Notes under the pieces: generated by a model | The model's input: the letters and a program-made list of their open reading frames with translations, nothing else | Told to the model about the DNA's origin: nothing | Databases searched by the model: none | Source of the DNA: Amanita rubescens | Lineage: Eukaryota; Basidiomycota; Agaricomycetes; Agaricales; Amanitaceae | Reading direction: 5' to 3' | Assembly: GCA_015039365.1 (NCBI GenBank) | Contig: WION01000006.1 | Span: 1 to 64,000 of the forward strand | DNA length: 64,000 nucleotides | Position numbers and translations under genes: made by a program | Part shown: positions 45,041 to 56,600 of the stretch, in pieces | How the letters are laid out: each line of letters opens with the position of its first letter | Numbering within the stretch: position 1 is the first letter of the stretch

Positions 45041-46693
45041 ATGCCCCCTCCAATCGAGACAATACCCGACGAAATCCTTACCCTCATTCTTGAAAGCGCC
45101 TACCTATGTCATGATGATTCTATTCATCCTTTCCGCGGTCTGCTGTTGGCAGTTTCTCGGAAATGGCGAGAAATTGTCTTGCATACACCGTCCTTTTGGA
45201 GCATACTGCAACTGTCGCCATCTAACAATCCCGACGATATTCTCAGATATCTCGACACACATCTAGAGCGGTCCAAACGATATCCACTAGACATCCGTAT
45301 GCGGTGCTATTGGCACCCAAAGATTACCAAAGCTATATTCGACCGTATAACACTCCATAGCGAGCGTTGGAGGCGTTTGGTGATACAAACTCCCACCCAT
45401 GACATATTCTCCCATCTCGAAAATGTGCCAGGGCCATCGCTCGAAGCCGTCGAGATCTGCTGCTTCTCACGAGCGAAAGCGTCGCAGAGCTCACAGCCCA
45501 CTCTTCTCATGTCCAACCTGTCGCGCCTATCATCGCTTTCGTTGCAAAATATGTCGTTGGGAAGCAAGGTTCCTTTCATGCCCCAACTCCGGAAGCTTGA
45601 GATACGTGCTTCAACCACGTGGAATTCCTATTTCGAATTGTGCGAGGTCTTGGGCCGTTCGCCGGCCTTGGAAAACCTCACGCTTCATCTCAAACCCATC
45701 AATATCTTCGAACATGCCGAATCCACACCAGCGCCTATATCCCTTCCTGCGCTGCATTATTGTCATATCATTACGTCCGAAGGCTTATCGTACAATATAT
45801 CCAGGCTTATGCGACAACTCTATTGTCCAAATCTCGTATGCATGACGGTTCAGGACATGGGACCAACGGCTGAAAGGGAGATATTGATGCGCTTCGACGC
45901 GGGCGTACCGCAATGTCAACAAAATCCATTCAAGCTATACGTCCGGTCTAGTGACCCATACCTTGCTTGGAGTGCATTGACGCCACGCCCATCCTTGATG
46001 GAGCTCGAACTGAGAGCACCACATTGGCCCACCCACCACAGACTGGAGGAATTGTGTAGCGGTCTCAGGACACTAGAGAGTCTCATGCTACGTGAATTCC
46101 AAACGTCTAGTGCTTTACAGGACATCGGTGTTGGACCTGCAGTTGCCTTACCCTCTCTCCAAACACTGGACATCGAATTCGAGCACACCAGGCACTCTAA
46201 AGACCACCATGTCTCTCAATTCTTCCGGATCTTTTCGCTTCCTGATCTCCGATCTCTCCGCCTTCAAAATCTTTTGGCGAAGGAATGGGAAAACTTGCTG
46301 CACTCATCATACTATCCGTCGTTGCGCTCCCTTAGTCTGCTTGATATGAGGGATTTCATATCTTCTACCGCGGATCCTGCCGCAACTTTCCCTTGTATAA
46401 CAGATCTACATCTTAGCAATGTGCGCTCGAACGACTTTGTGCGACGTCTCATTCAGGGTCGTCCTATCTACGGCGGGTGGCCGAAGCTCCAAAGTATGAC
46501 GATAGTAGGGGACGATCTTATTAGTAAGCCTCTTCTTCATAAAGTGGTGGCGGTCCGATGCGAGATGGGCCTTCGCATCTCGAACCTTGTTTTAGAAGAA
46601 CTGCATGTGAACGAGGATTCGCGCAATTGGTTGAATCGTCATTGTTGCGTTAATTATGTTCACTCGCAAAATGTAGAAAGTGCTGGTTTATAA
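45041..46693 (+). CDS. F-box protein with leucine-rich-repeat-like body
   Basis: A single-exon gene of 550 residues. The N-terminal F-box reads PPPIETIPDEILTLILESAY with FRGLLLAVSRKWREIVLHTP and SFWSILQL, the usual agaricomycete form. It should bind Skp1 in an SCF ubiquitin ligase. The rest is a series of irregular LRR-like units (LSRLSSLSLQNMSLG, LRKLEIRAST, PALENLTLHLKP, SLMELELRAPHW, LPDLRSLRLQNLLAKEW and YPSLRSLSLLDMRDFIS), presumably for substrate recognition. The family is massively expanded in mushrooms; the substrate is unknown. An open frame continues upstream of 45041 without an ATG, so this methionine is chosen. Confidence 0.88.
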   Translation: MPPPIETIPDEILTLILESAYLCHDDSIHPFRGLLLAVSRKWREIVLHTPSFWSILQLSPSNNPDDILRYLDTHLERSKRYPLDIRMRCYWHPKITKAIFDRITLHSERWRRLVIQTPTHDIFSHLENVPGPSLEAVEICCFSRAKASQSSQPTLLMSNLSRLSSLSLQNMSLGSKVPFMPQLRKLEIRASTTWNSYFELCEVLGRSPALENLTLHLKPINIFEHAESTPAPISLPALHYCHIITSEGLSYNISRLMRQLYCPNLVCMTVQDMGPTAEREILMRFDAGVPQCQQNPFKLYVRSSDPYLAWSALTPRPSLMELELRAPHWPTHHRLEELCSGLRTLESLMLREFQTSSALQDIGVGPAVALPSLQTLDIEFEHTRHSKDHHVSQFFRIFSLPDLRSLRLQNLLAKEWENLLHSSYYPSLRSLSLLDMRDFISSTADPAATFPCITDLHLSNVRSNDFVRRLIQGRPIYGGWPKLQSMTIVGDDLISKPLLHKVVAVRCEMGLRISNLVLEELHVNEDSRNWLNRHCCVNYVHSQNVESAGL

Positions 46694-46914
46694 ATGGTTA
46701 GGATTTTGTTCGAGTAGGCTTATGTAGTTTGACGAATATGATGACTCGGTTCCGGATTGACGCTTGTTACTTTGGTCTTTGACCGGTAATTTGTGAACCG
46801 GCGTAGTGCAGCCACGATTTACTTTCGCACGTCAAAGCTTGGCTTCTTTCTGCTACGTGGATTTACTTAAGTGCATAACGTTCTTCGACCTTTTCACTGA
46901 CTTATCTCCTTCCC
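46694..46914. other. Short intergenic spacer
   Basis: Nothing seen. It serves as the 3' flank of the F-box gene and the former promoter of the MFS pseudogene. Confidence 0.4.
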
Positions 46915-48341
46915 ATGACCGACGAGCAGACTGCACTACTATCCGATCGCCAGCGAACGCCTGTCCCTAAGTTGCAGCTAGCTGTCATTTTGCTTCTCCA
47001 AGCTATTCCATCTTACCTTACATAAATCAGGTATATCTATGCAACCTGACATGGTACATTCTTATCTCGCTTCAAAGCTGATCGCGGATCTGGGTATCAC
47101 TGGAGGCGATAATGCGAAATTGGGGTATTATGCAGGGCTTATAGTCGAGTCCAGTAATAAGTCAACGCCGAAGACCGGTTTTATGATATTGTGCCAGGAA
47201 TCCCTATTTTATGTTCCGCAAGCCGCGACGATCCTACAATGGGGTAGAATATCTGACCGTATTGGGCGCAAACCAATTCTCCTAGTAGGTCTGATGGGCA
47301 GCGCCTTGTCGATGCTTTGCTTCGGCCTTTCACGGACCTTTGCGACCTTGGTAATAAGGTAAAAAATTCCCTATAGTGGCAGCGATGCGTCGATTTCTTG
47401 AATGTCACAATAGTCGTTGTCTCTGTGGAGTGCTGAACGGGAATGCAGGTGAGCGTAGGAATCCCGATGTCGATGTGGTGTCCACCCCTAACCAAAAGGG
47501 TAGGCGTAATGAAGAGTACAATGAGCGAAGCCCTCGATGCGACGAATCGGGCTCAAGGTTTTGCACTCCTTCCTGTGGTCTGGTCGCTGGGAACATCAAT
47601 AGCGTAAGCAATGCCTTGTGCCTGTGTGTGCCATGCATCTCATGGGCAAGATAATAAGACCCGTAATGGGAGGTAGTCTTGCACGGCCACAGGAACGCTT
47701 CCCTGCGTATTTCAAAGGTGAATTCTGGAGGTTATACCCCTATTTCTTGTCCTGTTTGGGCCCGGCCATCTTCATTTTCATCTCGTTTCTTATTGCGTTG
47801 TTCTTCTTGGAAGAGGTGATCAGGTTTCCTTTGGACCTGTTGGAGATCCTTACATTAAGATACAGACTTTAACAAGGCGTCGCACCCATTCCCATTCAAC
47901 GTCATCGTTCGCCATCACGCCTGCCGAAGAACGCTCTAGACCCGTGCCCCTTCGAGAACTGCTCACATACCCTGTTGTCCTCTCTGTCTCCAATTATGCC
48001 ACTCTCGCATCGATGGATATCATTTTTATCTCTCTCCTGCCTCTGTTCATGGCCATGCCGATTGAGCTTGGTGGCTTAGGGTTTACTCCTATGGTCATTG
48101 GATATGTATTGGGTACGCTCGGTGTCTGGACCGGTATCTCTTCAGTGCTTTTCTGTGCCAGACTTATTCACAGATTCGGTGAAAAGCGAGTGTTCATCGC
48201 GGGGATGCTGATATTCTGCGTCAATTCTACTATGCTCCCCCCTGATTAATATCATTGCACGCCGGATTGGATTGACGTGGGTAGTCTGGTGTCTTCTCGC
48301 TTTCTCCCTGTCTCTCGTTCCTGTGATGGACATGTGCTATA
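46915..48341 (+). pseudogene. MFS transporter (DHA1-type) pseudogene, tandem copy 1
   Basis: A paralogue of the intact transporter at 49447-51217. Matching segments include LGITGGDNAKLGYYAGLI, QWGRISDRIGRKPILLVGLM, LARPQERFPAYFKGEFWRLY, LTYPVVLSVSNYATLASMDI and MAMPIELGGLGFTPMVIGYV. Damage seen by direct comparison: a 19-base deletion in the first membrane-helix exon (near 47010) that shifts the frame; one extra C near 48240 that creates a stop after FCVNSTMLPPD; and loss of the last exon, since sequence beyond about 48343 no longer matches. Most internal splice sites and residues are conserved, so inactivation looks fairly recent. Confidence 0.78.
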
Positions 48342-49446
48342 GTAAGTCTGGATCAGAGGAGAGGAGTCGTACTCACTGAATGGAAGGATGTCACAGGATA
48401 TACGACAACTCCATGTGTATATCAGCGCTGTATTCATGTCCGTATACCGGATCTTTGCGACGCGCACGTCCGACGCCGTGGAATCGGGAAAACCGAGTCT
48501 ATGTAGGCAAGCGCGGAGCTTCGAGTCAAATGACAACGATAAGGCAAAGATTTATCGGGAAATCACATTAGAATCTGGACTCCTATCTGAATGACTGTTG
48601 TGTGAACCCGCTCGGTGTGAACCTGAGGTTTCCCACAGAGGGCTTAACCATCCCTCTGCATGAAGCCGATCAGTAGAAAAATTTCGGATGGTCTGGGCAT
48701 TACTCAAAACTATGGCTTTGCAATCTGATTTTCTCGAGGGAAGTTGAATTACGTTCAACAGGCGCGCGGTCTTGATAAGGAAAAAAAAAGAAGGCCATCA
48801 TAATATATTTAACCAAGTCAAGCGGATTGATTTATGGAAAGAACATCGATGTCAGTCATCATGAAAGGAGTCAGGTGCTCGGAAACTTCGAGCACTTGAG
48901 ATATGCGTGTGCGAGTTCCTATCAACTGACCTGGCAATCATCAAAAACTGGTACTCATCGCCACAAATAACGACAAATTAAAATAACGACATGATCGGGA
49001 CTCCCATTTTCTCCCTCTGAGTTTATGTCGCCAGCTGTAGTAAGCTCAGGTAAGTCTATTCATATTTCGGTTCTATTCGCGATCGAACAAACCCCTTGTT
49101 ACACAGGGCTGGCATGACGTCGCGCCATCAAATCGCATCAAATGAGATTTCTGTTGCCAGTTGCTGAAGGACATACTCGGAGCCGATTTGACTGTTGCAG
49201 TTCCAACGGCCGAAAAAACAAATCTTCTCAAGGATAAGTCAACCATAAGGATTACGTGTCAAATATGTACTAGTAAGTAAAAGGACGGCAGTGCTAGCGC
49301 GCATCCTGATGAAGGACTTAGCCGCTATTAGTCGGGAGCTTCTCACCTTCTGCCTCGATATTCCTTGATCAGAAGGTGTCTCCCCTGTCTGTTATAAGGT
49401 GAATCTCTCTCGTGAGTAGTTTTTTCACTCCCCTTCTCTTTCTCCG
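48342..49446. other. Intergenic; no supported gene
   Basis: This follows the end of the MFS pseudogene. Short frames on both strands are unremarkable. A poly-A run lies near 48780. Confidence 0.4.
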
Positions 49447-51217
49447 ATGTCGGCCATAGAGCAACAGTGTGTGGACGAGGAGACACCTCTTTTGTATGAT
49501 GGCAAAAGGCCCTTGCACACTCCCCTCCCGAAGTTCCAACTGGCGATCCTTCTGTTCTCTCAATTCTGTGAACCAATGACGAGTATATCCATCTTTCCGT
49601 ACATAAACCAGGTATGTTCACATAGAACCTGGTTTACACCTTCTTACCTTCACTTCGTACAAGTTGATCACGGAACTCGACATTACTGGCGGGGACAAGG
49701 CAAAAATTGGATATTACGCAGGGCTTATAGTTGAGTCCAACGACGGATCATAGTGGCACCTGTGACGAGGTGTCATAACAGGAATCTTTTTATTACGTTG
49801 CGGAAGCCTCGACAGTCTTACAATGGGGCCGAATCTCTGACCGTATCGGCCGTAAACCTGTTCTTCTAATGGGAATGCTAGGTGGAGCCTTATCCATGGT
49901 ATGCTTTGGCGTTTCGCGCACCTTTCTGACCCTGGTGATAAGGTGGGTGGATATTAAATATGATCCGCGGTCGCGGTTAATTTATAACCCTGCTGTAGTC
50001 GCTGTGTTTGCGGGATACTTAACGGGAATATTGGTAAGCAGGGCAATTTCGTTGAAACATCTTCCCTTTAATAGATTAAATAAAATAGGGGTAATGAAGA
50101 GCGCGGTGGGCGAGCTCCTCGATGTGACAAATCGCGCTGAAGGCTTCGCTTTTATTCCTATTGTCTGGTCCATTGGTGCAACCATAGCGTGAGTTGGACC
50201 AATACTATCCACTGTGAAGTGCCTCACAGTGGAACAAGACCCGTGGTAGGCGGTGGCCTTGCGCGACCCCATGAACGATTTCCGGCTTACTTCAAAAGCG
50301 ACTTCTGGAGAGTATACCCATATTTTCTCTCCTGTCTGGGTGCGGCAAGTTTTGTCGTCGCGTCATTTTTAGTCGCTTTTTTCTTTCTGGAAGAGGTACT
50401 TGAATATACCTGTGACGCGCTCGCACGTTTACCTTGAATCATAGACGTCACCCAGGCACCGCAAACGCAAGCCTTTTGTAATGCTATCCGAAGAGCACTC
50501 CAAACCTCTACCGCTTCGAGAAATACTCACATACCCCGTTGTCCTCTCGGTCTCTAACTATGTCACTCTTGCCTTCTTGGAAATCATGTTCACGTCTCTC
50601 GTGCCTTTGTTCATGGCCATGCCGATCGAGCTTGGTGGTTTGGGATTTACTCCCATGGTGATTGGATCTTTGCTAGGTATCCTTGGAGCCTATACAGGGG
50701 TGTTCCAGGTTCTTTTCTTCGCAAGACTCGTTCGCAGATTTGGACCAAGGGGGCTCTTCATAGTGGGAATGTTGACTTTCTGCGTCTATTCTGTCATCTA
50801 TCCTTTGATTAATATCGTTGCACGCCGAACTGGAGTAACGTGGGCGGTTTGGTCTCTCCTCTTCATACCTCTATTTCTCTACCCTATCAAGGACATGTGC
50901 TATAGTGAGTGTCGTTTTTTTAAAGAGGCATTCGAATCCACACTGAAAGTACAGGTTGTATATTTATTTACATCGTGGCGTCATCGCCGAACAAAAGCTC
51001 CCTCGGGACCACAAATGGTATCTCACAGATGACGGTGTCCATCGCGCGAGCTACTGGACCCACACTAGCAACCTCGCTCTTCTCATATTCCATAGAGAGG
51101 AACGTCCTCGGAGGTTATGCGGTGTATGCGATCATCTTTGTATTATCTTGCTTGGCGTTAATTCCTGCGGTATGGCTCCCAACCAAGCCATGGGATGAAT
51201 GCGATAGCAAAGAATAG
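49447..51217 (+). CDS. MFS transporter, DHA1 / ZIFL-like (tandem copy 2, intact)
   Basis: A twelve-helix proton antiporter-type exporter. The start MSAIEQQCVDEETPLLYD is followed by LPKFQLAILLFSQFCEPMTS (TM1), an intron, and LDITGGDKAKIGYYAGLI. Next come TVLQWGRISDRIGRKPVLLM, the MFS motif A, and RCVCGILNGNIGVMKSAVGE, matching the ILNGNIGV signature of ZIFL-type fungal transporters. After GATIA and VVGGGLARPHERFPAYF, the second half has LTYPVVLSVSNYVTLAFLEI, FTPMVIGSLLGILGAYTGVF, GLFIVGMLTFCVYSVIYPLI, VASSPNKSSLGTTNGISQMT with SIARATGPTLATSLFSYSI, and ends WDECDSKE. All introns join in frame. The substrate is unknown; relatives move zinc chelates, drugs or small acids. Confidence 0.87.
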
Positions 51218-51667
51218 CATATGACGATGTGTTGCGACTTTACGAAATTATCATGATCAAAACGGTGGAAAAATCGGAATGGGCGTATCATGTACATATT
51301 TGTATTTTTTTGGGGGGCATCACATACGAGAGAATGTACATAGGCCAAAATTTCTTGATCTCATTTCGCTTCTTAGTGGCACCGCTAACTCTTTCTCCGA
51401 ACCCGAGGCGATCGAAAGTGGCTTTACCTCTGGCAGTTCGAATTCTCGAACAGCCTAGCGCCGCGGCAAAAGTCATGTTTAGATTTTTTTTGGTTTCATC
51501 GTCGGGTCGGACTTGCCCTTTGAGTGAGATCGTATGGCTCTCTAACTCCACCCATTGTCATTCGGAAACGGGGTGCGCGTCCAGTGGTAAATGTAGTGAC
51601 GTAGTCCGACGGACCTCGGAGTTACAATCTCCGCTAATCTCCATAAAGGACCAGTACACCTCCACCC
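51218..51667. other. Intergenic; no supported gene
   Basis: 3' flank of the transporter and 5' flank of the zinc-finger gene. No gene or RNA was recognised. Confidence 0.4.
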
Positions 51668-53034
51668 ATGTTTAAAAGGGTCGAAAAGCGTCTGAAAAGG
51701 CGAGAAGAAGAAGAAAAACTTGGTATCGACGATGAAACGCGGGACGTTCTCGGTTTGAACGATACAGATTCTGAAGAGTCCGAGTCTGACTCGGATCTAC
51801 TATCCCTCAGCGAGAATGAGCTGGAAAGTTCTGAGGATGAAGGTGGTGACGGTGGCGAAGTATGGGGTGGGATTCGAAACGATGAAATGGACGGTGACGA
51901 AGAAGAGGAGGAGGAAGGCCCACGACACATCGCGTTTCCCATCTTCACCACTCAACAAGCACTCGACGATCCCGTTTACGCCCACCCAACTCAGGACAAC
52001 GCTCACCTATGTTCGATCTGTCCAGGTAAAACGCTAATAAGTGCTCAATCCATTTCACAACACCTGGCGTCTAAAGTATGTATTATGGTTTCTTTGCGCT
52101 GCGGTTAACCCTGAACATACACACCAACGACAGGCTCACGAACGACGGTTGAAGCATCTTGTCGACCTCGCTTCGAATCCCGAGCATGCTGATAGCTCGT
52201 TGAGCGACTTGATGCATCTGATGGATGGTAGACCTCGTCCCGGATCTCATCCCGAAGGACAGACTGAAGGCGAGGAGGGAACGTACGCATCCAAACGCGC
52301 AGAGAAAAAGGTGTGTAGGCTGTATACGCGCGTTTTCTTTTTTTTACTTACGTTGTGATTAGCACAAAGCGGCTGAAATACGAAAAGCCAAACGCGAGAA
52401 ACGAAAAGCTAGGCAGAGAGAGAAACGAAAGGCGGAAGAGGAGCAAGAGGAAGAAGCGGTCGTAAAAGATAAAAAAACAAAACCTGAATCCGCAAAGGCA
52501 GGGACGACGTCGACGAAATCTAATGAAAAGCCGAGTAAGAAGCGGAAGAAAGGCCCGAGTGTCGAGACGACAGGTGTACCTAGCGAACAGGCGGTCGTAA
52601 AAGATAAAAAATCAAAACCTGAATCCTCAAAGGCAGGGACGACGACGAAATCAAAATCTAATGAAAAGCCGAGCAAGAAGCGGAAGAAAGGCCTAGATGT
52701 CGAGGCGACAGGTGTACCTAGCGAACAAGAAATCGCGGAAAAGATCAAAGAGATTGCCAGATCTGTCGGGACAACAACGGAGGATAGTATTCACGCCCCG
52801 CCTAAAAAGAAACGAAAAACGAGCGAGAGGGAGCCCCTCGCTGCGATGGACGAGGATGATGATAGCCCCCGCTCGACCAAAAAGAAGCATCAACCACAAA
52901 TCACGCAAACGATCAAGGATATCGCCAAGTCGGCTACTAAACGCGCGCGCTTCGCTCAAACAAAGGCTGCGCAGAGCGACGGGGATAGCGGTGGTGGTAG
53001 TTCGAAACGTAAAAGAGGGAAAAGAGTGGATTAG
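51668..53034 (+). CDS. Nuclear/nucleolar protein with a U1-type zinc finger and Lys-rich repeats
   Basis: Three exons join to about 420 residues. The N-terminus is charged (MFKRVEKRLKRREEEEKLGI, then a long acidic Ser/Glu/Asp tract). The zinc finger reads LCSICPGKTLISAQSISQHL then, across an intron, ASKAHERRLKHLVDL. This gives a C-x2-C-x13-H-x5-H spacing with the trailing basic helix of U1/matrin-type RNA-binding fingers. The C-terminal half is Lys/Glu-rich with several nuclear-localisation-type clusters (SKKRKKG, PKKKRKT, SSKRKRGKR) and two copies of a 45-residue repeat. It probably works in ribosome or snRNP biogenesis; this is inferred from composition and finger type. No orthologue name is given. 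Confidence 0.78.
52456..52729 (+). repeat. In-frame tandem repeat, two units of about 135 bases
   Basis: Units beginning at 52456 and 52591 both encode VVKDKK(T/S)KPES(A/S)KAGTT and later NEKPSKKRKKG and TGVPSEQ. They are nearly identical at DNA level, indicating a recent duplication within the coding region. Confidence 0.75.
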
Positions 53035-53153
53035 AGAATGTATCAACCAAACCCAGGTATAAATACTAAAAATATCCAATACGGTATATCCTTCACCGTG
53101 ACGAGGCGGCGGCCAAAGCTCGATCCGTCATTCTAATGACCTGTGTGATTCGG

Positions 53154-54807
53154 TTAAAAACTCGCGATGATAGGCTCAAGGGAATGGCTCACCTCGTGAA
53201 CGTCCGGCCGCGCCTTTGGATCTACCTTAAGCATACCGTCGATCAAGTCTCTCAAATTTTGAGAGTATTTTGACGTGTCTAAATGCTTATACTGTGCATT
53301 CAACACGGCCATAGCGATCGAACCACCTTGTTCCGTCGTCTGCGTCGTCTCGAAAGGCGACCGAGAATACGCAAGCGCGTAGAGCACGCACCCAAGAGAC
53401 TAACAAACTGTCAGCAACGCCGTCCAAAAAAAAAGAGATGAATCGCACGCACCCAAATATCGACCTTTTCATCGAGCATGGTACCCGTTTTGACGTCAAA
53501 CAGCTCCGGGGCTCTGTACGTCATCGTACTATGCTCAGCAGCCAAATCTTGCTGGGATAACGCCTGTGACCTGTTTTCGATTCTTATCCGGGCTTTGAGG
53601 GTACTCCCAAAGTCCATCAAGATCGGAGTCACCCCGTCGTCCGCGATCATGACGTTCCTATACCGGCGGGGTTTCGGTACACATTTCGCGATGCCGGATG
53701 CGATGACTTACCCTGGCTTGAGGTCCCTGTGCGCATACGGCACGTGGACCGTTTCGTCTTCCGGTTCATGTCCGTTCGCGGCGGGTACACCGTTTGATTG
53801 CTGTTGTAGCTCTTCGTCGCCGTCAAAAACGACATTTGATTCGTCGTTCTTGGTAACGAGAGGCGCTTTGGGATCATAGGAGTATCCTTCATCTGCATCT
53901 CCGTCAGCATGGGGGAACCGCTCGTCGTTATCATCCTCGTCCTCGTCTTCCTCTTCCGTAGCGCGGCGTTTACCCTTGGTTCTGGACGGCCGGCTGCCAG
54001 AAACAGAAGTAGAGGTTGGAAGTGCAGAAGGTGGTATAGCGGAAGATAGGTTGTTCGTCTGGCGGGGATGGAGAGGAGCGCGGTAGTCATGCATTGCCCT
54101 GACGGCTTCGCACGTGCCTTTAAACAGGCGGAGCATTTCCTTCTCAGAAAAGGAGGTGTGGTTGACGACGTTTGCGTTGATGGCGTCTTGCAGGTTACCC
54201 CGCTAAACGTAGTTTAATGTCCGCGCACGAGCGACAATACAAAGACGGCACCTTGTACACTGGAAGGAAGAGATAGACTATCTTTCCATCTGCTTCTGGA
54301 TCTTGCACAATGGCAGAATCCTTTGCGCGTCGTGAGCCAAGAAAGGGGTCACGTAATAAGGAGATGAACTTGCCAGGATGCGAATGATGTTGGGATGTCT
54401 GTTTGATATGTTAGCGTAGAAGGAAGGGTAAAATGGGAGACGCACTTGAATCGCCTGTATGCCTCTACTTCACGCATAGCGTGCTTGACATCTTGAGAGC
54501 CAGGTTGGACATGGAATTTTCTTGAGCGCAAATTGTCTCTACTCTCGATGAGGATAGCGAAAAGGTGAGAAGGATAATGTACTAACACCGCTGACTTCGT
54601 CTTGGACGAGGTGAACAAAGGAGAAACCGCCTTCTCCGAGTAGTTTGACTATGTGAACTAGGGTAGAAAGATAAATAGGATTGAAATAGAGAAAATGATA
54701 AAGTTACATGATCTTCCATTAATCTTTAGTTTTGGAGATTGTTGACATAGACAAGTTGAAAGAGCCCAAAGGGCATCCTTTGCGTGGTCTTTCCAAGAAA
54801 CGAGCAT
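53154..54807 (-). CDS. STK16/Env7-type serine/threonine kinase (NAK family)
   Basis: Relatives act on Golgi or vacuole membranes (Env7 in yeast, STK16 in animals). The start at 54807 gives MLVSWKDHAKDALWALSTCL. Across an intron comes FHIVKLLGEGGFSFVHLVQD, the glycine loop. Later exons hold the lysine strand (RKFALKK-type) and PGSQDVKHAMREVEAYRRF. Then come MLRLFKGTCEAVRAMHDYRA, a long acidic insert of about 85 residues, and HVPYAHRDLKPG with the catalytic HRD loop. Next are DDGVTPILMDFGSTLKARI (DFG), MTYRAPELFDVKTG and KVDIW, then across an intron CVLYALAYSRSPFE, ending LRDLIDGMLKVDPKARPDVH. All catalytic residues are present. The insert before HRD is unusual in length. N-terminal cysteines (STCLCQQ) could be palmitoylated as in the family; this is inference. 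Confidence 0.87.
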
Positions 54808-54845
54808 GATGACTAAGCAAAGAGTCGGGTTTCCTTGACGCGGTC

Positions 54846-55343
54846 ATGGCGAACGCTCACGATTTAACCTCTCTAGCACTTCACTCTCCCTCTCATATCG
54901 TTGGAACTCCTTTTGCAACTTCTTCTACTCGTTTCGAGTATCCATTTCCAGATTCTACAACTGCTTCACCTCTCACTTGCAGTCCTGCTTCATCACCGGG
55001 TTCATGCAATACTTGTTGCTCATCCGGATCCATCTCATTCACTTTCAACCTCCCTTTATCTCTTCCTCCCTCTGCTCAGTTCCACAGACCATTCGCTCCT
55101 TCTTCATTACACGGATCATCTGCTCCAACCAGTCATCCCTCTCCAACTCACCCCAAATTGCGGGTACAGGGTCCACCTCCAATTCCTCCTACCCTCATCA
55201 AGAAGCGCAATAGGTGGACCCTCCATTGCCTGCGCAAGAAGGACTCTCCTAGGACAGACGATGATCCCACCTCCAACGACGCGTCTGGCTGGCACTCAGA
55301 CTCAGATACTACTTCCTCGATCCGGCCGAAATCCCACATCTAA
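54846..55343 (+). CDS. Hypothetical Ser/Pro-rich protein divergent from the STK16 gene
   Basis: A 165-codon single frame beginning MANAHDLTSLALHSPSHIVG. It is rich in Ser, Pro and Thr, with a CNTCC cluster and a basic patch (LIKKRNRWTLHCLRKK). It ends just before a duplicated 25-base segment. Its ATG lies only 38 bases from the STK16 ATG on the other strand, so the two genes would share one very short promoter or have overlapping transcripts. The frame has coding-like character but no recognised domain. It might instead be leader sequence of an antisense transcript. Confidence 0.45.
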   Translation: MANAHDLTSLALHSPSHIVGTPFATSSTRFEYPFPDSTTASPLTCSPASSPGSCNTCCSSGSISFTFNLPLSLPPSAQFHRPFAPSSLHGSSAPTSHPSPTHPKLRVQGPPPIPPTLIKKRNRWTLHCLRKKDSPRTDDDPTSNDASGWHSDSDTTSSIRPKSHI

Positions 55344-55380
55344 ACCACACACCCTCTCGATCCGGCCGAAATCCCACATC
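55316..55380 (+). repeat. Short direct repeat at the end of the hypothetical gene
   Basis: A segment of about 25 bases (TCGATCCGGCCGAAATCCCA core) occurs at about 55317 and again at about 55356, a spacing of 39 bases. The second copy follows the stop codon, so the duplication created or sits beside the 3' end of the frame. Confidence 0.65.
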
Positions 55381-56159
55381 GCTACCCCTTGATACCCGAC
55401 ACTTTTATTCCCAGCCCAACCCAATCGTTTTCGTTCCGATCAAACACCACCTCGTTTTTCTCTCGATGTACATTTCGTACGTTATTTCGTTACCCCACGC
55501 GATCACCTGTTCACTTGTTATGTTGTTCAGAATATTCTACGCACCTCGATGGTGCGATAACTCACAGCATTTCTGTCATTACAAACACGTGTAGTTTTAA
55601 TAGGTAGTCGTAGATAAGCTCAAATTGTTGTATGTACATTAATACTTACCCCTGTTTTGCCGATCTTCGCCAGTTAACGGTTCATCGGCCCGCGACTCCT
55701 CCTATCGAACTCCGAGCCGCGTGTTTTTTGGCTTTTTTATGAGCAATCCGGTCTTCGGCGAGTCTATCAGCAAAGGTGCACGTCAAACGCGTTGCGTGAA
55801 CCAGCGCCCCAATCGATAACGAGTTAGAATACATGTCATGCCGCAGGGCCGAGCGACGGAGATGAATCCGTGTCACGACGAGAAATGTGAACGTGCAAAA
55901 GGTTAAAGGTGCCGAAGGCTAGTAGTAGTATCTCCAACGAGTGACCAACGGATCATACTTATCCTCGAGACTCGCTCGTATCGTCCCGGATTCCAATGGA
56001 GGGTCGCGGATCGCGTGAAATGTAATTCAGTCACAATACACTTGTCATTGATAATTGTCCAGTCCGTTACAAAAAGTACGAAAATGAATAGAACACAAAG
56101 TTACAGCGTTATTTACGCGCTCAGACTTGGAGTTTGTCAGTAACAAGATTCACCAAAAG
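55381..56159. other. Intergenic; no supported gene
   Basis: A reverse frame at 55682-55876 is basic and could be a small protein, but it shows no motif or splice signals. The rest looks like flanking sequence of the cupredoxin-like gene. Confidence 0.35.
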
Positions 56160-56339
56160 TTAGACGCACTTACAGCGCAACCCGCCGCGGCGTTGGTTCC
56201 GGTTCTGTTGCTGTTGTTGCTCTTGACGTTGTTGCTCCTGCTGTTGCTCCTGTTGTTGTTGCTCCTGTTGCTGTTGTTGCTGTTGCTGTTGTCGCTGGTT
56301 CTGGTTCTGGTTCTGGTTGTTCTGGTTCTGGTTCTGGTT

Positions 56340-56378
<39 letters not shown>

Positions 56379-56553
56379 ACGGTTCTGGTTGTTTTGGTTC
56401 TGGTTCTGGTTGTTCTGGTTGTTTTGGTTCTGGTTCTGGTTGTTCTGGTTGTTTTGGTTCTGGTTCTGGTTGTTCTGGTTCTGGTTCTGGTTGTTCTGGT
56501 TCTGGTTCTGGTTGTTCTGGTTCTGGTTCTGGTTACGGTTCTGGTTCTGGTTA

Positions 56554-56600
<47 letters not shown>

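Noticed and set aside
55682..55876. 64-codon basic reverse frame
   Set aside because: It could be a small protein, but no motif, TATA or splice signal supports it. Left out of the gene list.
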